Source of the DNA: Corynebacterium efficiens YS-314
GTDB lineage: Bacteria; Actinomycetota; Actinomycetes; Mycobacteriales; Mycobacteriaceae
Assembly (NCBI RefSeq): GCF_000011305.1
Contig: NC_004369.1
Location: 2,852,001-2,916,000 of the forward strand
DNA: 64,000 bases
Direction: 5' to 3'
Shown: positions 27,901-37,450 of the stretch, piece after piece
Layout: every line of letters starts with the position of its first letter
Position numbering within the stretch: the first letter of the stretch is position 1
Program-made: the position numbers and the translations under genes
Notes under the pieces: model-generated
Told to the model about the DNA's origin: nothing
Seen by the model: the letters and a program-made list of their open reading frames with translations, nothing else
Database searches by the model: none

Positions 27901-29934
27901 GACCATCTCATCGAGTTCCTCGATGCGTTCGCGGAACTGCGGGGACAGCGAGCAGAGATCCTTGATCATCTTGCGGTGCTGGGATCCGAAACCGGAGTAG
28001 ACGAACACCGGGCCGTTGGCGGCCGGGGCGTCAGCGGTGGAGATGCCCACGCTGACCTTTCCCTCGGCGACCTGACGCAGGCGCTTGACGGCCTCCTCGA
28101 TGCTGCTGGCGAGCACCACCGCGCGGGAGCGGCCGTGGTTGCGTCGTGCCAGGGCGCGGGCGACGGGGGTGAGATCCTCGTCGCGACGGCCCTCCAGGAA
28201 ATCGGCCAGGTCGGCTGCCGCCTGTCGACGGCGCGACGGCAGGTGTCCCGACACCGGCAGCGCGACCATGACGTCGGCGAGCTGCGCGGACCGGGGCCTG
28301 CGCCCCTCCAGGTCGGCGGTGTAGTCCTCCGGGTTGAACTCGGAGACCACCACGTGGGCGTTGGTGCCACCGAAACCGAAACCGGACACACCGGCCAGGG
28401 CACGGCCGCTGTACTGCGGCCACTCGCGGGGATCCTCCACAACCTCGATGCGTTCGGCATCGAAGTCGATGTAGCGGTTGGGGCCTGCGTAGTTCACCGA
28501 CGGCGGCAGGGTCTTGTTCTTCATCGCCAGGACGACCTTGATGATGCCGGCGATACCCGCAGCGGATTCGGTGTGACCGAAGTTGGTCTTGGCCGAACCC
28601 AGCAGGGTCGGGGTGGCGCTGTCACGCCCCTGACCGAGCACCGCACCGATGGCCGTGGCCTCGATCGGATCACCCAGGATGGTGCCGGTACCGTGGGCCT
28701 CCACGTAGTCCACGGTGGTGGGATCCACGCGGGCATCCATGTAGGCACGCTGGAGCACATCGATCTGGGCATCCGGGTTGGGGGCGGTCAGGCCGTTGGA
28801 GTGGCCATCGGAGTTCACCGCGGAACCCTTGATCACCGCGAGGATCTCATCCCCGTCGGCGATGGCATCGGAGACGCGCTTGAGCACGACCACACCGGCG
28901 CCGTCGGACCGCACGAAGCCGTCGGCGTCATCGGAGAAGGCGTGGATCTTGCCGGTCGGGCTGATCACACCGAGTTCAGCGAAGGCGGTGGTGACAAACG
29001 GGGAGGCCAGGATGTTCACGCCACCGGCGATGGCGTGGTCGGCTTCACCGGAGCGCAGTGCCCGCACCGCCTGGTGGACCGCCACCAGGGAGGAGGAGCA
29101 GGCGGTGTCCACGTTGATGGACGGCCCACGGAAGTCGAAGGCATAGTTGATGCGGTTGGCCACGATCGCGCTCGAGGTGCCGGTCAGTGCATAGGGGTGC
29201 GCCTCGGCGGGGTCCGCGGCGATCATCATGCCGTAGTCGTTGTTGGAGGAGCCGATGAACACACCGACGGACTCACCGCGCAGGGAACTGGGCGCGATGC
29301 GGGCGTTTTCCAGGGACTCCCAGGTCAGCTCCAGGAGGATGCGCTGCTGCGGATCCATGTTGGCGGCCTCGAGCGGGGACAGACCGAAGAACTCGGCGTC
29401 GAAGCTGGCGATGTCCTGCAGGTAGCCACCGACGGTGGAGAACTCCTCCATCTTGCGGGACATGACCTCATCACCGGCGTACTCGGACCAGCGGCCGATG
29501 GGCAGCTCACCGATGCCGTCACGGCCCTCCACGAGCAGTTTCCACATCTCGTCGGTGTTGCCGGCACCCGGGAAACGGGCCGCCATGCCCACCACGGCGA
29601 TGTCATGATTGCCGGGGGAGGACCCCAGGGGGGTGTAGTTGAGGTCGCGCTTGACATTGGAACGCTCCGGCTCGCCATCGATGAGCCGCTGAGCCAGACC
29701 GCGGATGGTCGGGTACTCATAGGCGATGGTGGCATCCAGGGTGATATCCAGCAGGTTCTCCAACTCACCGGAGAGGACCACGACATCACGGGATGAGAGA
29801 CCGAAGGTCTCCATCGCCTTGTCATCCGACACCTCCTCGGCGGGCAGCCCGGTGGTGCGGACAACCCAGTCCCGAAGCCAGGTGCGGACCTGTTCAGCGG
29901 TCATCTTCTGATCCGACGATTGGCTCTGTCCCAT
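24970..29934 (-). CDS. pks13: Polyketide synthase Pks13 (mycolate condensase)
   Basis: 1,654 residues. Performs the Claisen-type condensation of activated meromycolate with the carboxylated alpha-chain to give the 3-oxo mycolate precursor. Domain order: N-terminal ACP (phosphopantetheine Ser48 in GLSS), ketosynthase (Cys279 in DTACSSS, His414 in EAHGTGT, His454 in NFGH), acyltransferase (Ser731 in GMSMG), C-terminal ACP (Ser1170 in LGLDSL), a low-complexity Ala/Thr/Glu linker, and thioesterase (Ser1455 in GGWSFGG). All catalytic residues are intact. It lies between fadD32 and accD3 as in all mycolata. Large antisense frames over it are codon-bias shadows. Confidence 0.98.
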   Translation of the reverse strand: MGQSQSSDQKMTAEQVRTWLRDWVVRTTGLPAEEVSDDKAMETFGLSSRDVVVLSGELENLLDITLDATIAYEYPTIRGLAQRLIDGEPERSNVKRDLNYTPLGSSPGNHDIAVVGMAARFPGAGNTDEMWKLLVEGRDGIGELPIGRWSEYAGDEVMSRKMEEFSTVGGYLQDIASFDAEFFGLSPLEAANMDPQQRILLELTWESLENARIAPSSLRGESVGVFIGSSNNDYGMMIAADPAEAHPYALTGTSSAIVANRINYAFDFRGPSINVDTACSSSLVAVHQAVRALRSGEADHAIAGGVNILASPFVTTAFAELGVISPTGKIHAFSDDADGFVRSDGAGVVVLKRVSDAIADGDEILAVIKGSAVNSDGHSNGLTAPNPDAQIDVLQRAYMDARVDPTTVDYVEAHGTGTILGDPIEATAIGAVLGQGRDSATPTLLGSAKTNFGHTESAAGIAGIIKVVLAMKNKTLPPSVNYAGPNRYIDFDAERIEVVEDPREWPQYSGRALAGVSGFGFGGTNAHVVVSEFNPEDYTADLEGRRPRSAQLADVMVALPVSGHLPSRRRQAAADLADFLEGRRDEDLTPVARALARRNHGRSRAVVLASSIEEAVKRLRQVAEGKVSVGISTADAPAANGPVFVYSGFGSQHRKMIKDLCSLSPQFRERIEELDEMVKFESGWSIMDIVIDDEQTYDTETAQVTITAIQIALTDLLASFGIRPAAVMGMSMGEIAAAYAAGGLSDRDTMLIASHRSRLMGEGEKSLPEDQLGAMAVVELSTEALEEFNAGHADLPDIEPAVYAAPGMTTVGGDRQAVIALVEELEKEGKFARLLNVKGAGHTSAVEPLLGELAGEIAGIEPQPLQIPLFSSVDQGVTYPVGSVVHDADYMLRCTRNSVYFQSATEAAFAAGHNTLVEISPNPVALMGMMNTAFTVGKPDAQLLFTLKRKVSEAESLRDLMAKLYVAGAPVDFGQLYGEGEFIDPPTITWKHQRFWTSARPSSGASADLPGTRVTLPNNNVAFTTVAELAPSAIAIMETAADAVLPGSSLVAVDERDMLPPSGEITTVVARNLGGLGLSVYKVTGGTTTLVAEGFAAAPGFDVTSEPIESELPEPPAQLSDLPLDFEAVRWDPATETVEERMRAIVSEAMGYDVDDLPRELPLIDLGLDSLMGMRIKNRIENDFQIPPLQVQVLRDASVADAVTLVEELVAGRTNGDSDSAATGEPANTVLTDGPIGAVTSTDVAGEVASDAATEVSEAPAALADPAGALGGSAQVTEAPTTSDAAPKTGATGVGVAPRDASERMVFGTWASLTGKAAAGITSELPEIDVDTATRIAERLTERSGVEITTEQVLAAETLEPLSDMVREGLETEVEGNIRVLRAREEGSTKPAVFMFHPAGGSSVVYQPLMRRLPADVPVYGVERLEGSLEERSAQYIEDIVKYSDGLPVVLGGWSFGGALAFEVAHKLQDTDVEVATIALLDTVRPSTPIPDTPEETRARWERYSNFARNTYGLEFDVPYELLDMAGEDGLLNMLGEFLATTDASEHGLSAGVLEHQRASFVDNRILDKLDFSRWAEVDVPVLLFRAERMHDGAIELEPNYAHIDPDGGWSVIVEDLEVIQLSGDHLAIVDEPVIAKVGAHMSRRIEEISRKKN

Positions 29935-30273
29935 ATGGATGGCCTCAGCCTTTCACAACGATTGATTCTTAAACTGATGTTCTTCCATTGTCCACGGTTG
30001 CAGACCATTCTTACACTGCCTGCCGCCGGTGCCTGCCCCACCTGCGCGGTTACGCATGACAGGGGCCTGGAAAACGCTTATCCAGAACTCTATCGCCCCA
30101 CGCGCCACAAATGTTTCATCCGCAGTTCATGAACCGTTTGAATCCAGAATTCAACAAAGCTTAAAGCTTAGCAATACCAAAGCCCCCGATAGGAAATCCG
30201 GGAGCTGACCTCTCCGTTCAGCAACCGCACCACCGGGGGCTCCTCTCAGATCACACCGTGACCGGGAATCGGA
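29935..30273. other. fadD32-pks13 intergenic region
   Basis: 339 bp. It holds a fadD32 terminator in its right half-distance (30181-30241) and must carry the pks13 promoter, since the terminator separates the two genes. I cannot place -35/-10 elements with confidence. No gene is supported here. Confidence 0.5.
30181..30241 (-). terminator. Probable terminator after fadD32
   Basis: AGCCCCCG (30181-30188) pairs with CGGGGGCT (30234-30241); a smaller hairpin (GAGCTGACCTC region with GTTCAGC) folds in the loop. TTTGGTATTGC follows on the minus strand. The long loop makes it a weaker call than the others. Confidence 0.5.
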
Positions 30274-32127
30274 CTACCTGCCTTCGGCGAGGTAGTTGCG
30301 CTGGTTCACCCGGCGGGCGATCTTGCCGGAGGAGGACCGTGCGATCTCATCCGGTGCGAGGATGCGGATATCCTCCGGCACCACACCGTGGGCGTTGCCC
30401 ACCGCGGCGCGGATGGCCTCGATGGCGGCGTCATCACCGGATTCATCGGCGTTGTTGTCGCGCTCGGCCAGGATGATGAGCTTCTCCACATCATCACCGG
30501 GGATGGCGAAGGCGGCGACGGAATCGGCGCGGACATGCGGGGAGGCCTGCTGGACGGTGTATTCGATGTCCTGTGGGTAGTGGTTGCGGCCGGCCACCAC
30601 GATGAGGTCCTTGATACGTCCGGTGATGTAGAGCTCACCGTCGACGATGACACCCAGGTCACCGGTGGCCATCCAGTAGTTGTCGTCCTCGGCGCCCTCG
30701 GCGCGGGAGTTCTCCGGCAGGCGGTTCTTCAGACGGTTGCGGAAGGTCTCGGCGGTGTCCTCCTCGCGATCGAGGTAACCGGCGGCGGTGTTCTCACCGT
30801 GGGTCCAGATCTCACCGATCTGACCGTCCTCCAGCTCGGTGGCGGTCTCCGGGTCGACGATGACGAGCTGCTGCGGCCTGGCCACCTGGCCGTTGGAGAT
30901 GAACGCCACGGCATTCTCATCCCCCTTCTCCACCATGACCACACGGTTCTCGGTGAGGGCCTCACGGTCGAAGTAGGAGATCAGGGGACGGTTCTCGGTC
31001 TGGGGTGTGGTCACCAGCAGGGACGCCTCAGCCAGTCCGTAGGAAGGACGCAGGGACTGCACCGGCAGGCCGTAGGGCTCAAATGCCTCCCGGAAGGCGG
31101 TCACGGCCTTCTCGGTGACGGGCTCGGAACCGATGACGATCGCATCGAGGGCGGAGAGATCCAGCTCCTCGCCCTCGGCGGGCTTGGCGTAGCGCGCGGC
31201 CAGCTCCAGGGCGAAGTTCGGGACCACGGTGTAGACGTTGGTGTCACCTTCACGGCGGTTGAGCTGCTTGATCCAGCGGGAGGGCTGCTGCACGAAGTCA
31301 CGGGGGCTCATGAACTCGTTGTCCAGACCCAGCATGGTGACGAACGCCGCCAGGATGATGCCCATGTCATGGTGCAGCGGCAGCCAGAACACCAGGCGCA
31401 GCGGGGTCTGGATCTTCACCGCGGAGAAGATCTGCAGCACGTTGGTGAGGATGGACCGGTTGGTCAGGACCACACCGGCCGGGGTGCGGGTGGAACCGGA
31501 GGTGTACTGCAGGAAGGCGGTCAGGTCGATCGGGGCGACCTGACGCATGGCGGACAGGCGCTTGCCGGCCTCGGTCATCATCGGGTTCTCGTAGGAGTCC
31601 GCCAGGGAATCCGGGAGGGAATCCACCGAGAGGATGCGGGGACGCTCGGCCGCGGGCAGCGCGGAGAAGTGCTTGCGCACCGCACCGGCGGAGTGGGAGT
31701 TGGTGAGCACGACCACCGGCTCGCAGTCGGCGAAGACCGCGGTGAGGTGATCGGCATGTCCGGGCTCGGTGGGATCGTACAGCGGCACCGGGACCACACC
31801 GGCGTAGATCGCACCCAGAAAGCTGAAGATGTACTCCGGGCTGTTGTTGGCCAGGATGGCGGCGCGGTCACCGATGGTGGCCACCTGCTGGAGACGTCCC
31901 GCGACAGCCTTGATGCGGGTGTTGATCTGCTCGCGGGTGTACTCCACCACCTTGCCCTCACGGGAGTCGGTGTAGTCCCAGAAGCGCATGCGGACCTTGT
32001 CGGCACCACCCTCAGCGATATCCGCCTGGTACATGAACTCTGCCATGGCGGCCAGTGTCATATACGGCGGCAGGTTCAGTTCGCCATCCTCGTCGAAGAA
32101 TGAGCCGATCGCTTTATCCAGATCCAT
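30274..32127 (-). CDS. fadD32: Long-chain fatty-acid-AMP ligase FadD32
   Basis: 617 residues. Activates the meromycolate fatty acid as acyl-AMP and loads it on the N-terminal ACP of Pks13. The P-loop-like motif is YTSGSTRTPAGVVLTN, the adenylate motif region is SYGLAEASLLVT, and the hinge/TGDLG motif is MATGDLGVIVDGELYITGRIKD. The C-terminal lysine region SSSGKIARR is present. FAAL-type length. ATG 32127 has AAGGGAC upstream. Position next to pks13 and the cutinase-like gene corresponds to Rv3801c. Confidence 0.95.
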   Translation of the reverse strand: MDLDKAIGSFFDEDGELNLPPYMTLAAMAEFMYQADIAEGGADKVRMRFWDYTDSREGKVVEYTREQINTRIKAVAGRLQQVATIGDRAAILANNSPEYIFSFLGAIYAGVVPVPLYDPTEPGHADHLTAVFADCEPVVVLTNSHSAGAVRKHFSALPAAERPRILSVDSLPDSLADSYENPMMTEAGKRLSAMRQVAPIDLTAFLQYTSGSTRTPAGVVLTNRSILTNVLQIFSAVKIQTPLRLVFWLPLHHDMGIILAAFVTMLGLDNEFMSPRDFVQQPSRWIKQLNRREGDTNVYTVVPNFALELAARYAKPAEGEELDLSALDAIVIGSEPVTEKAVTAFREAFEPYGLPVQSLRPSYGLAEASLLVTTPQTENRPLISYFDREALTENRVVMVEKGDENAVAFISNGQVARPQQLVIVDPETATELEDGQIGEIWTHGENTAAGYLDREEDTAETFRNRLKNRLPENSRAEGAEDDNYWMATGDLGVIVDGELYITGRIKDLIVVAGRNHYPQDIEYTVQQASPHVRADSVAAFAIPGDDVEKLIILAERDNNADESGDDAAIEAIRAAVGNAHGVVPEDIRILAPDEIARSSSGKIARRVNQRNYLAEGR

Positions 32128-32334
32128 AATGTCCCTTTAACTTGTCGTTTCACTGGTCACCCAGACGCATCCCGGTGGGGGCCCGGCAGACTGACGGTCA
32201 CCTTCCCCATCGTCCGGAACTGCTATTTCATTACTTTTGGAAATAACACTAGTCGAGTTTCGCAGGTCGCCTCCAACTGCGGGGCGGATTCCGGCAGGGG
32301 CAGGAGGGGCCTGTCGTCGACAAGCACCCCGGCG

Positions 32335-33255
32335 CTAACCGTTCTCGATGAGGTCAACGGCCCAGTCGACCAGCCAGGCGTTGGTGGTGGTCCCGGGGAT
32401 CACGTCGGGGTTGGTGGCGTACTGGGCGTGGATGCCGTTGGCCGCCACCATCGCCAGCGCCCGGTCCAGCGCGTTGCCGATGTCGCGGGGGGCGTCACAG
32501 ATGGAGTCATTCGCCGCACAGATGTCAAAGACGCGGTCATTGAGTTCACCGAAGCCACCGACGCGGGGACCACGCATGGTCGCCCCGGGGACGATCGGCT
32601 GGACCAGCAGGTTGAGGGGTTGCAGGGCGACCTCGGCACCCACGCCGGCCACGGGATTACCCACGGTCTGACCCACGCCGGGTTCACGACGACCATCCGC
32701 CACCAGGGCGACACCCCTGATGCGGTCGGCCGGAATGGCACCCTGGCCGGAGCCGAGCTGCGCAGCCAGATCCCCGGCGATCACCGCACCCTGGGAGAAA
32801 CCGGCGATGATGAACTCGGTGAGCGGGCAGTCATTGTGCATGCTCACCAGCTCATTGGTCATCTTGGACAGACCCTCGGAGCGGGACTCGTCGTAGGTCA
32901 TCTCGTTCTGGGAATTGATGTTGCGGAACTGCGCGGTATACGGCAGGGTCCACACCTTCACGGTGTCGGCATAGTAGCGCTCCTGGAGGGGCTGGGTGAC
33001 CGAGAGCATGAAGGACCACGGGTTGGCCGTGGGGTTGATCGGATCGTCATTGGGCGCCGATTCCCAGGTTCCGGGCGCGGCGATGAACTCCACCGCCGGG
33101 CACCAGTCGGGTTGTTCCGGCGGGACGGAGGTTCCGGTGGTACCGGGCTCATCCGCGAGATCGGTTTCGTCGGTTGTGGTGACATACTGCACGATGCCCA
33201 CGGTGATCAGGGTGAGAACAACCAGGACAGCGATGACGGTAAGGATTTTCCTCAT
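32335..33255 (-). CDS. Cutinase-family serine esterase (Rv3802c-like)
   Basis: 306 residues. An N-terminal membrane anchor or uncleaved signal (residues ~4-23) precedes an alpha/beta-hydrolase with nucleophile Ser154 in AGFSQGAVIAG and a cutinase-type C-terminal part (NDSICDAPRDIG, then HAQYATNP) carrying Asp and His. Paired cysteines are visible. Rv3802c, its counterpart next to fadD32, is an essential envelope phospholipase/thioesterase; the same role is inferred. It starts 3 bp after the lipoprotein gene and is the last gene of the cop1 operon. Confidence 0.9.
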   Translation of the reverse strand: MRKILTVIAVLVVLTLITVGIVQYVTTTDETDLADEPGTTGTSVPPEQPDWCPAVEFIAAPGTWESAPNDDPINPTANPWSFMLSVTQPLQERYYADTVKVWTLPYTAQFRNINSQNEMTYDESRSEGLSKMTNELVSMHNDCPLTEFIIAGFSQGAVIAGDLAAQLGSGQGAIPADRIRGVALVADGRREPGVGQTVGNPVAGVGAEVALQPLNLLVQPIVPGATMRGPRVGGFGELNDRVFDICAANDSICDAPRDIGNALDRALAMVAANGIHAQYATNPDVIPGTTTNAWLVDWAVDLIENG

Positions 33256-33258
33256 CGG

Positions 33259-33786
33259 TTAACAATACGTCCGTTCGGCCGTTTCCCGAATCAGGGCGGA
33301 CACCTCGCCGGCGCGTTCCTCCGGCACATCCACACGGTTCTGCACGATCAGCTGCCCGGCGATGGCATCGACGGTGACATTGTCGGTGCCCTCCTCCAGC
33401 GAGCGGCAGACGGTGCCGGCGGTGGCGATCATCTGCTCCTCCACCCCCTCAACGTCGATCCCGCCCTCACGCAGGCCGTCGAGCAGATCAAGCTCCTCCG
33501 GTGTGCGTTCCACCCCGGTGGTGGGCGGCTCGGTCATCTCGGCGGCCGGCCGGTCCTGCGGCTGCACCTGGTTGCCACGGGACGTGGGGCTTGTCGACGT
33601 CTCCGTGCCCGACCGCTCCTCCCCCGTCGCGGTTTCCCGCGCGATGGAGGTGCCGGTGCCTGAGTCGGTGTCGGCGGATGAGGGGTTGCCCTCGACCGTC
33701 ACGCCACCGCATGCGGTGAGGACGGTCGCCGTCAGGACCGCCAGGGGGATGCCGGCTGCCCGTGTGAGGGAGGTGGGGAACTTCAC
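33259..33786 (-). CDS. Secreted lipoprotein with DUF732-like C-terminal domain
   Basis: 175 residues from GTG 33786. Signal peptide with lipobox LTAC (Cys26), then a Ser/Thr/Glu-rich disordered linker to ~residue 95, then a compact helical domain (LDLLDGLREGGIDVEGVE ... AGTVCRSLEEG ... ERTYC) with two cysteines in DUF732 spacing. DUF732 proteins are small secreted proteins of mycolata without known activity. It fits between cop1 (2-bp gap) and the cutinase-like gene (3-bp gap), so the three are surely co-transcribed. Confidence 0.8.
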   Translation of the reverse strand: MKFPTSLTRAAGIPLAVLTATVLTACGGVTVEGNPSSADTDSGTGTSIARETATGEERSGTETSTSPTSRGNQVQPQDRPAAEMTEPPTTGVERTPEELDLLDGLREGGIDVEGVEEQMIATAGTVCRSLEEGTDNVTVDAIAGQLIVQNRVDVPEERAGEVSALIRETAERTYC

Positions 33787-33788
33787 AA

Positions 33789-35759
33789 CTAGCGGCTCTC
33801 CTCGATGCGACCGTTCACCTGACGGATGGTGCCGTTCTGGAAGGTGATGGTCTCACCACCGGCGGCGATGCTGGTCTGGTCGGTGGTCGGCCAGCCGTAC
33901 TCGCCCTGCTCATAACCCTTGGCACCCCACGCGTCGAAGATGCCGCCGCGGAGGATGTAGTGCGCGCCGGTGGAGGCGGACCAGTAGATGTTGCCGTTGG
34001 TGAACTCCTGGAAGGCACCACCCGGGATCAGGCGCTCATTGCCGGTCGGGAAACCGAGGGTGGTGGCGACACCGGGCTCCATGTACTTCGCGGAGATCGC
34101 ACCGCGGACCCAGTAGGCGCGGTTCTGCGGGGTGCGCAGGACATAACCGCCCTGGAACTCCTGTGCCAGACCACCGTTGAAGTCCTTGGCCGGGCCGACG
34201 GGGTAGCCGAGGCCACCTGCCTCATAACCCTGGGTGCCCCAGGCGGTGAACATGTCACCGGGGATCTCCCACGGGCCGGTGGCTGCGGACCAGTAGATGG
34301 AACCGTTCTCGAAGTGGACGTAGCGGCCACGACCGTCCGGGGTGGACAGTTCGCGGGTCTTGGGGAAGCCCAGCCAGGAATCCGGTCCACCGAGCTCGGA
34401 GTAGCGGGCGTTGATGCGGCCAAACAGGCCGAAGGCGCCGGTATTGGGGGACCAGTAGGCACGGCCGTTGGTGAAGTCCTGGGCCCTGCCGACACCGTTG
34501 GCCACCAGGTACTCGTTGTTCAGGCAGGACCCGAGGGAACCGTCAGCGGTGGCGTCCGCGATGGCACCGAGGGCGACGCAGTCAGCGCCGCGGTCCTCCC
34601 TGGACATGCCGAGGGAGTCGGCCATGTACGGCCAGGCCTGGGTCATCTCGAACTGCCAGTAGGGCCAGGCGTGCACGCCCGAGGGGCGGAAGTTGGCGAT
34701 CACGTTGACGCCTGCACCATTGGCCGCGTCGACGAAGGTCTGGCTGGTCATCCGGGAGATGAGCTCCAGGCCGACACCGGCGGCGTTGGCCGGGCCGGTG
34801 GCAACGGAACCGTCCTGGCCGTAGTCGTCGGCACCGGAACCGGCGGAGACATACACCTGCTTGCCGCGGAGCTGGTCGACGTTGCGCTTGGGGTCATTCT
34901 CCAGCCAGCGCTCGGAACCGGCCGGGCCCCACATGGCGTTGACGTTGTAGCCACCGGCGTCGGCAAGCGCTGCACCGATGGCGGCGGGCATGCCGTTGGA
35001 GGTGGTGTCCAGGTAACCGGAGAAGGAGCCGACGAAGTTGAACATCTCCGGGTTGTGGGTGGCGATGTTGACCGCCGCGGTACCACCCATGGAGATACCG
35101 GTGATGGCGCGCTCACCGTTGGAGCGGAAACCCTTGTCCAGGATGGGTGCCAGTTCCTCGGTGAGGAAGGTCTCCCACTGGTAGTTCTTGCCGTTGTTGG
35201 GCTCATTCCAGTCGGTGTAGAAGGAGCTCTCACCACCAACCGGCAGCACCACGATGGCGTTCTTGTCCGCGAAGAACTGCTCGATGTTGGTCTCGATGGT
35301 CCAACCGGACTGCTTCTCAATGGCGCGCAGACCATCCAGCGCCCAGATCTCCGGGAAGTCCCGGTCCGGGGAGGAGTACCAGTCACGGGGCAGCAGCAGC
35401 TGCACCTTGATCGGGCGCTCCGGCATCGCGGCGGACTGGATGCTCAGGACAACGTGGTGGGAGGTGACATACTCGGCGCTATTGACGCGGACACCTGCCG
35501 GCAGCCCCTCAATCGCAGGGTAGGTGACCTCACCCGCTGGCAGCGCCTCATCGCGGGGCGTCAGGTAATCGGTGAGGCCGCGGGTGATGCTGTCGAGCAC
35601 CCCGCTGTCGATGATGTCGGATGATCCGAAGGAGGACTGCGCCACTGCCGCGGGACTTGCCAGGGAGAGGCTGAGGGCGATTGCTGTCGGCACAGCGCCA
35701 GCTGCGATCCAGAGGGAACGGCGCCTGGATTTCTTGGAACGTGATGCGGTGTCGCGCAT
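33789..35759 (-). CDS. cop1: Corynomycolyltransferase Cop1 (PS1) with LGFP repeats
   Basis: 656 residues from ATG 35759 (GAAGGA upstream). The frame opens 13 codons earlier, but [14 protein letters not shown] is the conserved N-terminus of PS1. Signal peptide cleaved near AVAQSS (~41). Residues ~75-400 are the antigen-85-like esterase with nucleophile Ser223 in [13 protein letters not shown]. From ~430 to the end, LGFP repeats ([35 protein letters not shown]) provide cell-wall anchoring. It transfers corynomycolate between trehalose monomycolates and to arabinogalactan. First gene of a three-gene operon. Confidence 0.97.
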   Translation of the reverse strand: MRDTASRSKKSRRRSLWIAAGAVPTAIALSLSLASPAAVAQSSFGSSDIIDSGVLDSITRGLTDYLTPRDEALPAGEVTYPAIEGLPAGVRVNSAEYVTSHHVVLSIQSAAMPERPIKVQLLLPRDWYSSPDRDFPEIWALDGLRAIEKQSGWTIETNIEQFFADKNAIVVLPVGGESSFYTDWNEPNNGKNYQWETFLTEELAPILDKGFRSNGERAITGISMGGTAAVNIATHNPEMFNFVGSFSGYLDTTSNGMPAAIGAALADAGGYNVNAMWGPAGSERWLENDPKRNVDQLRGKQVYVSAGSGADDYGQDGSVATGPANAAGVGLELISRMTSQTFVDAANGAGVNVIANFRPSGVHAWPYWQFEMTQAWPYMADSLGMSREDRGADCVALGAIADATADGSLGSCLNNEYLVANGVGRAQDFTNGRAYWSPNTGAFGLFGRINARYSELGGPDSWLGFPKTRELSTPDGRGRYVHFENGSIYWSAATGPWEIPGDMFTAWGTQGYEAGGLGYPVGPAKDFNGGLAQEFQGGYVLRTPQNRAYWVRGAISAKYMEPGVATTLGFPTGNERLIPGGAFQEFTNGNIYWSASTGAHYILRGGIFDAWGAKGYEQGEYGWPTTDQTSIAAGGETITFQNGTIRQVNGRIEESR

Positions 35760-35983
35760 GAAGTTGTCCTTCTCGTTATTTTCGGTGGATGCCATCACAG
35801 ACTGTCTAACTTACTTCACGGTGACCCCTGGGGAGTTCCCCGCTCCCGGAGGGCCCCCGATCGGTGTAGGACTGCCTGTTATTAATAGAGATGTTCAGTT
35901 CTTCACTGTTTGTCGTCCGCGGCGGATAAAGGGTTACACCTCCAGGTGCGACCCGGGTCCATCCGCCACAGGACTCCAGAGTG

Positions 35984-36015
35984 CCCTCAAGTTTAAGTTC
36001 AACTTGAGGGTTTTT
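35984..36015 (+). terminator. Orphan plus-strand terminator-like hairpin
   Basis: CCCTCAAGT (35984-35992) pairs with ACTTGAGGG (36002-36010), followed on the plus strand by TTTTT. It faces away from cop1, and no plus-strand gene precedes it. It may end an antisense or small RNA starting in the cop1 leader, or be an operator for cop1 (inference). Confidence 0.55.
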
Positions 36016-36238
36016 ACAGTGACACACCGCAGGATACGGATTGTTTCCCGAACAGACAATGGCTGAGGGCAACATGGGAAGGCCCCCGGACGGGTGGGCA
36101 GCACACCGTACAGGGCCTGCCACCACATGACACCGCCCCGGCGGCGCAGCCCGCGGGCCGGTCACGGTTGCCATCCGGCTCAGCGTTGGCCACCACGCTT
36201 GTCGACGCCCCACCCACCCCGGTGGTTGCGGCAGCGCA

Positions 36239-36272
36239 AAAGGTCCGGCCCCCAGTGGGGAACCGGACCTTT
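36239..36272 (-). terminator. Terminator of cmt2
   Basis: AAAGGTCCGG (36239-36248) with CCGGACCTTT (36263-36272), inner CCCC/GGGG pairing, 13 bp beyond the cmt2 stop; TTTGCG follows on the minus strand. Confidence 0.8.
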
Positions 36273-36284
36273 CTACTCTTGCCC

Positions 36285-37310
36285 CTACCAGGCGTTCATG
36301 ACGTTGAGAACGCGGTCCCTGGTCTTGTGCAGCTGTGAGCTGAACTGGGCCCAGGAGTGGATACCGGTGTTGGGGTAGTCAGCGGTGACGTTGAGTCCCT
36401 CTGCCCGGGCCTTGGCCTCCCACGCGCGGGTGGTGGCCAGGGAGACTGCCTCCAGGACGGAGCCGTTGATGCGGTGGTCCACCCGGGTGCCGTTGTCCTG
36501 GGGGCCCCACAGGCCGGAGGCCGCGGAGACGTAGACGTCCTTGCCGCGCAGTCCACCCATGTTCCAGAACGGATCGTTTTCGAAGCGGCGTGGGTTGATC
36601 ACGGAGCCATACATGGCGTTGACGTTGAACCCACCAGTGTCCAGCATGGCCAGACGGAGCATGGTCTGCATGCCCGGTGCCGTGGTGGTGAGGTAGCCGG
36701 AGTAGGACATGGCCTGGCGGAACTGGCCCGGGTGCTTGGCCGCCAGGTTCAGCGCGGCGGTGCCACCCATGGACAGACCGGCGACGGAATTGTTGTTCCG
36801 GGCCACACCGAAGTGCTGTTCGAGATAGGCCGGGAGCTCAGCGGTGAGGAAGGTCTCCCACATGTAGACAACCGGTTCAGCGGAGGACAGGGTTGCCGGG
36901 TGGTTCCAGTCCGCGTAGAAGGAACCGGCGCCACCAACCGGCATCACGAGAGTGATGTTGTGCGGGGCGTAGAGGGCTGCCGCGTTGGTGTCCACCAGCC
37001 AGGCGTTGGACCAGGTGGTGGCACGCATTCCGTCCAGCAGGTAGAGGCCGGCATTACCACCACGCTGCGCGGGCTGGATCTGCACCGCGATGTTACGGCC
37101 CATGGCGGGCGAGTAGACATCACAGCGCTGCACCCAGTAGCCCACACCGTCCCAGTCGCAGTGGCCTGTGGAATCAGGGCGCAGCCAGTCACGGTTGGCC
37201 GCCTGGGCGGTACCGGTACCAACGACCATGAGACCAGCCGCGGTTGCGAGTGCTACCAGCAGGGCGAGGAGCTTGTGGCTCACCGCGCCGGCACGCGAAA
37301 ATACGGACAT
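36285..37310 (-). CDS. cmt2: Corynomycolyltransferase Cmt2
   Basis: 341 residues from ATG 37310, preceded by GGAGGAGAAAC; an upstream in-frame start at 37367 lacks such a site. Signal peptide ends near AQA-AN (~37). Antigen-85-type fold: oxyanion/Trp region LVMPVGGAGSFYADW, nucleophile Ser180 in VAGLSMGGTAALN, catalytic His near GIHSWAQF. No LGFP repeats. It transfers corynomycolyl groups in the cell wall, partly redundant with Cop1. Independent promoter and terminator. Equivalent position to fbpA/fbpD next to aftB. Confidence 0.94.
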   Translation of the reverse strand: MSVFSRAGAVSHKLLALLVALATAAGLMVVGTGTAQAANRDWLRPDSTGHCDWDGVGYWVQRCDVYSPAMGRNIAVQIQPAQRGGNAGLYLLDGMRATTWSNAWLVDTNAAALYAPHNITLVMPVGGAGSFYADWNHPATLSSAEPVVYMWETFLTAELPAYLEQHFGVARNNNSVAGLSMGGTAALNLAAKHPGQFRQAMSYSGYLTTTAPGMQTMLRLAMLDTGGFNVNAMYGSVINPRRFENDPFWNMGGLRGKDVYVSAASGLWGPQDNGTRVDHRINGSVLEAVSLATTRAWEAKARAEGLNVTADYPNTGIHSWAQFSSQLHKTRDRVLNVMNAW

Positions 37311-37450
37311 GTTTCTCCTCCGGCAGAAATAGATGTGAAAGCCCGACACGGCTTGGGGGCCGGTCATCTTTAATGCCTATCTTGGTTACCGGACGACACG
37401 TTACCAACGCGTGATCTGCTTTGGTAGTCGTAAGAGGTGTCTGTGAACTG

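Larger units (their letters stand above)
35760..36284. other. cop1-cmt2 intergenic region
   Basis: 525 bp between cmt2 and cop1. It contains the cmt2 terminator (36239-36272), a plus-strand terminator-like hairpin (35984-36015) and one copy of the dispersed CGTCGACAAGC motif (36197-36207, inverted). The cop1 promoter must lie here, probably with a long leader. No protein gene is supported. Confidence 0.5.

Noticed and set aside
25012..29796. Very long plus-strand frames (846 and 745 codons) opposite pks13
   Set aside because: They mirror the pks13 codon pattern, lack ribosome binding sites and family sequence, and pks13 has every catalytic motif. Antisense frames are commonly open in GC-rich genes.
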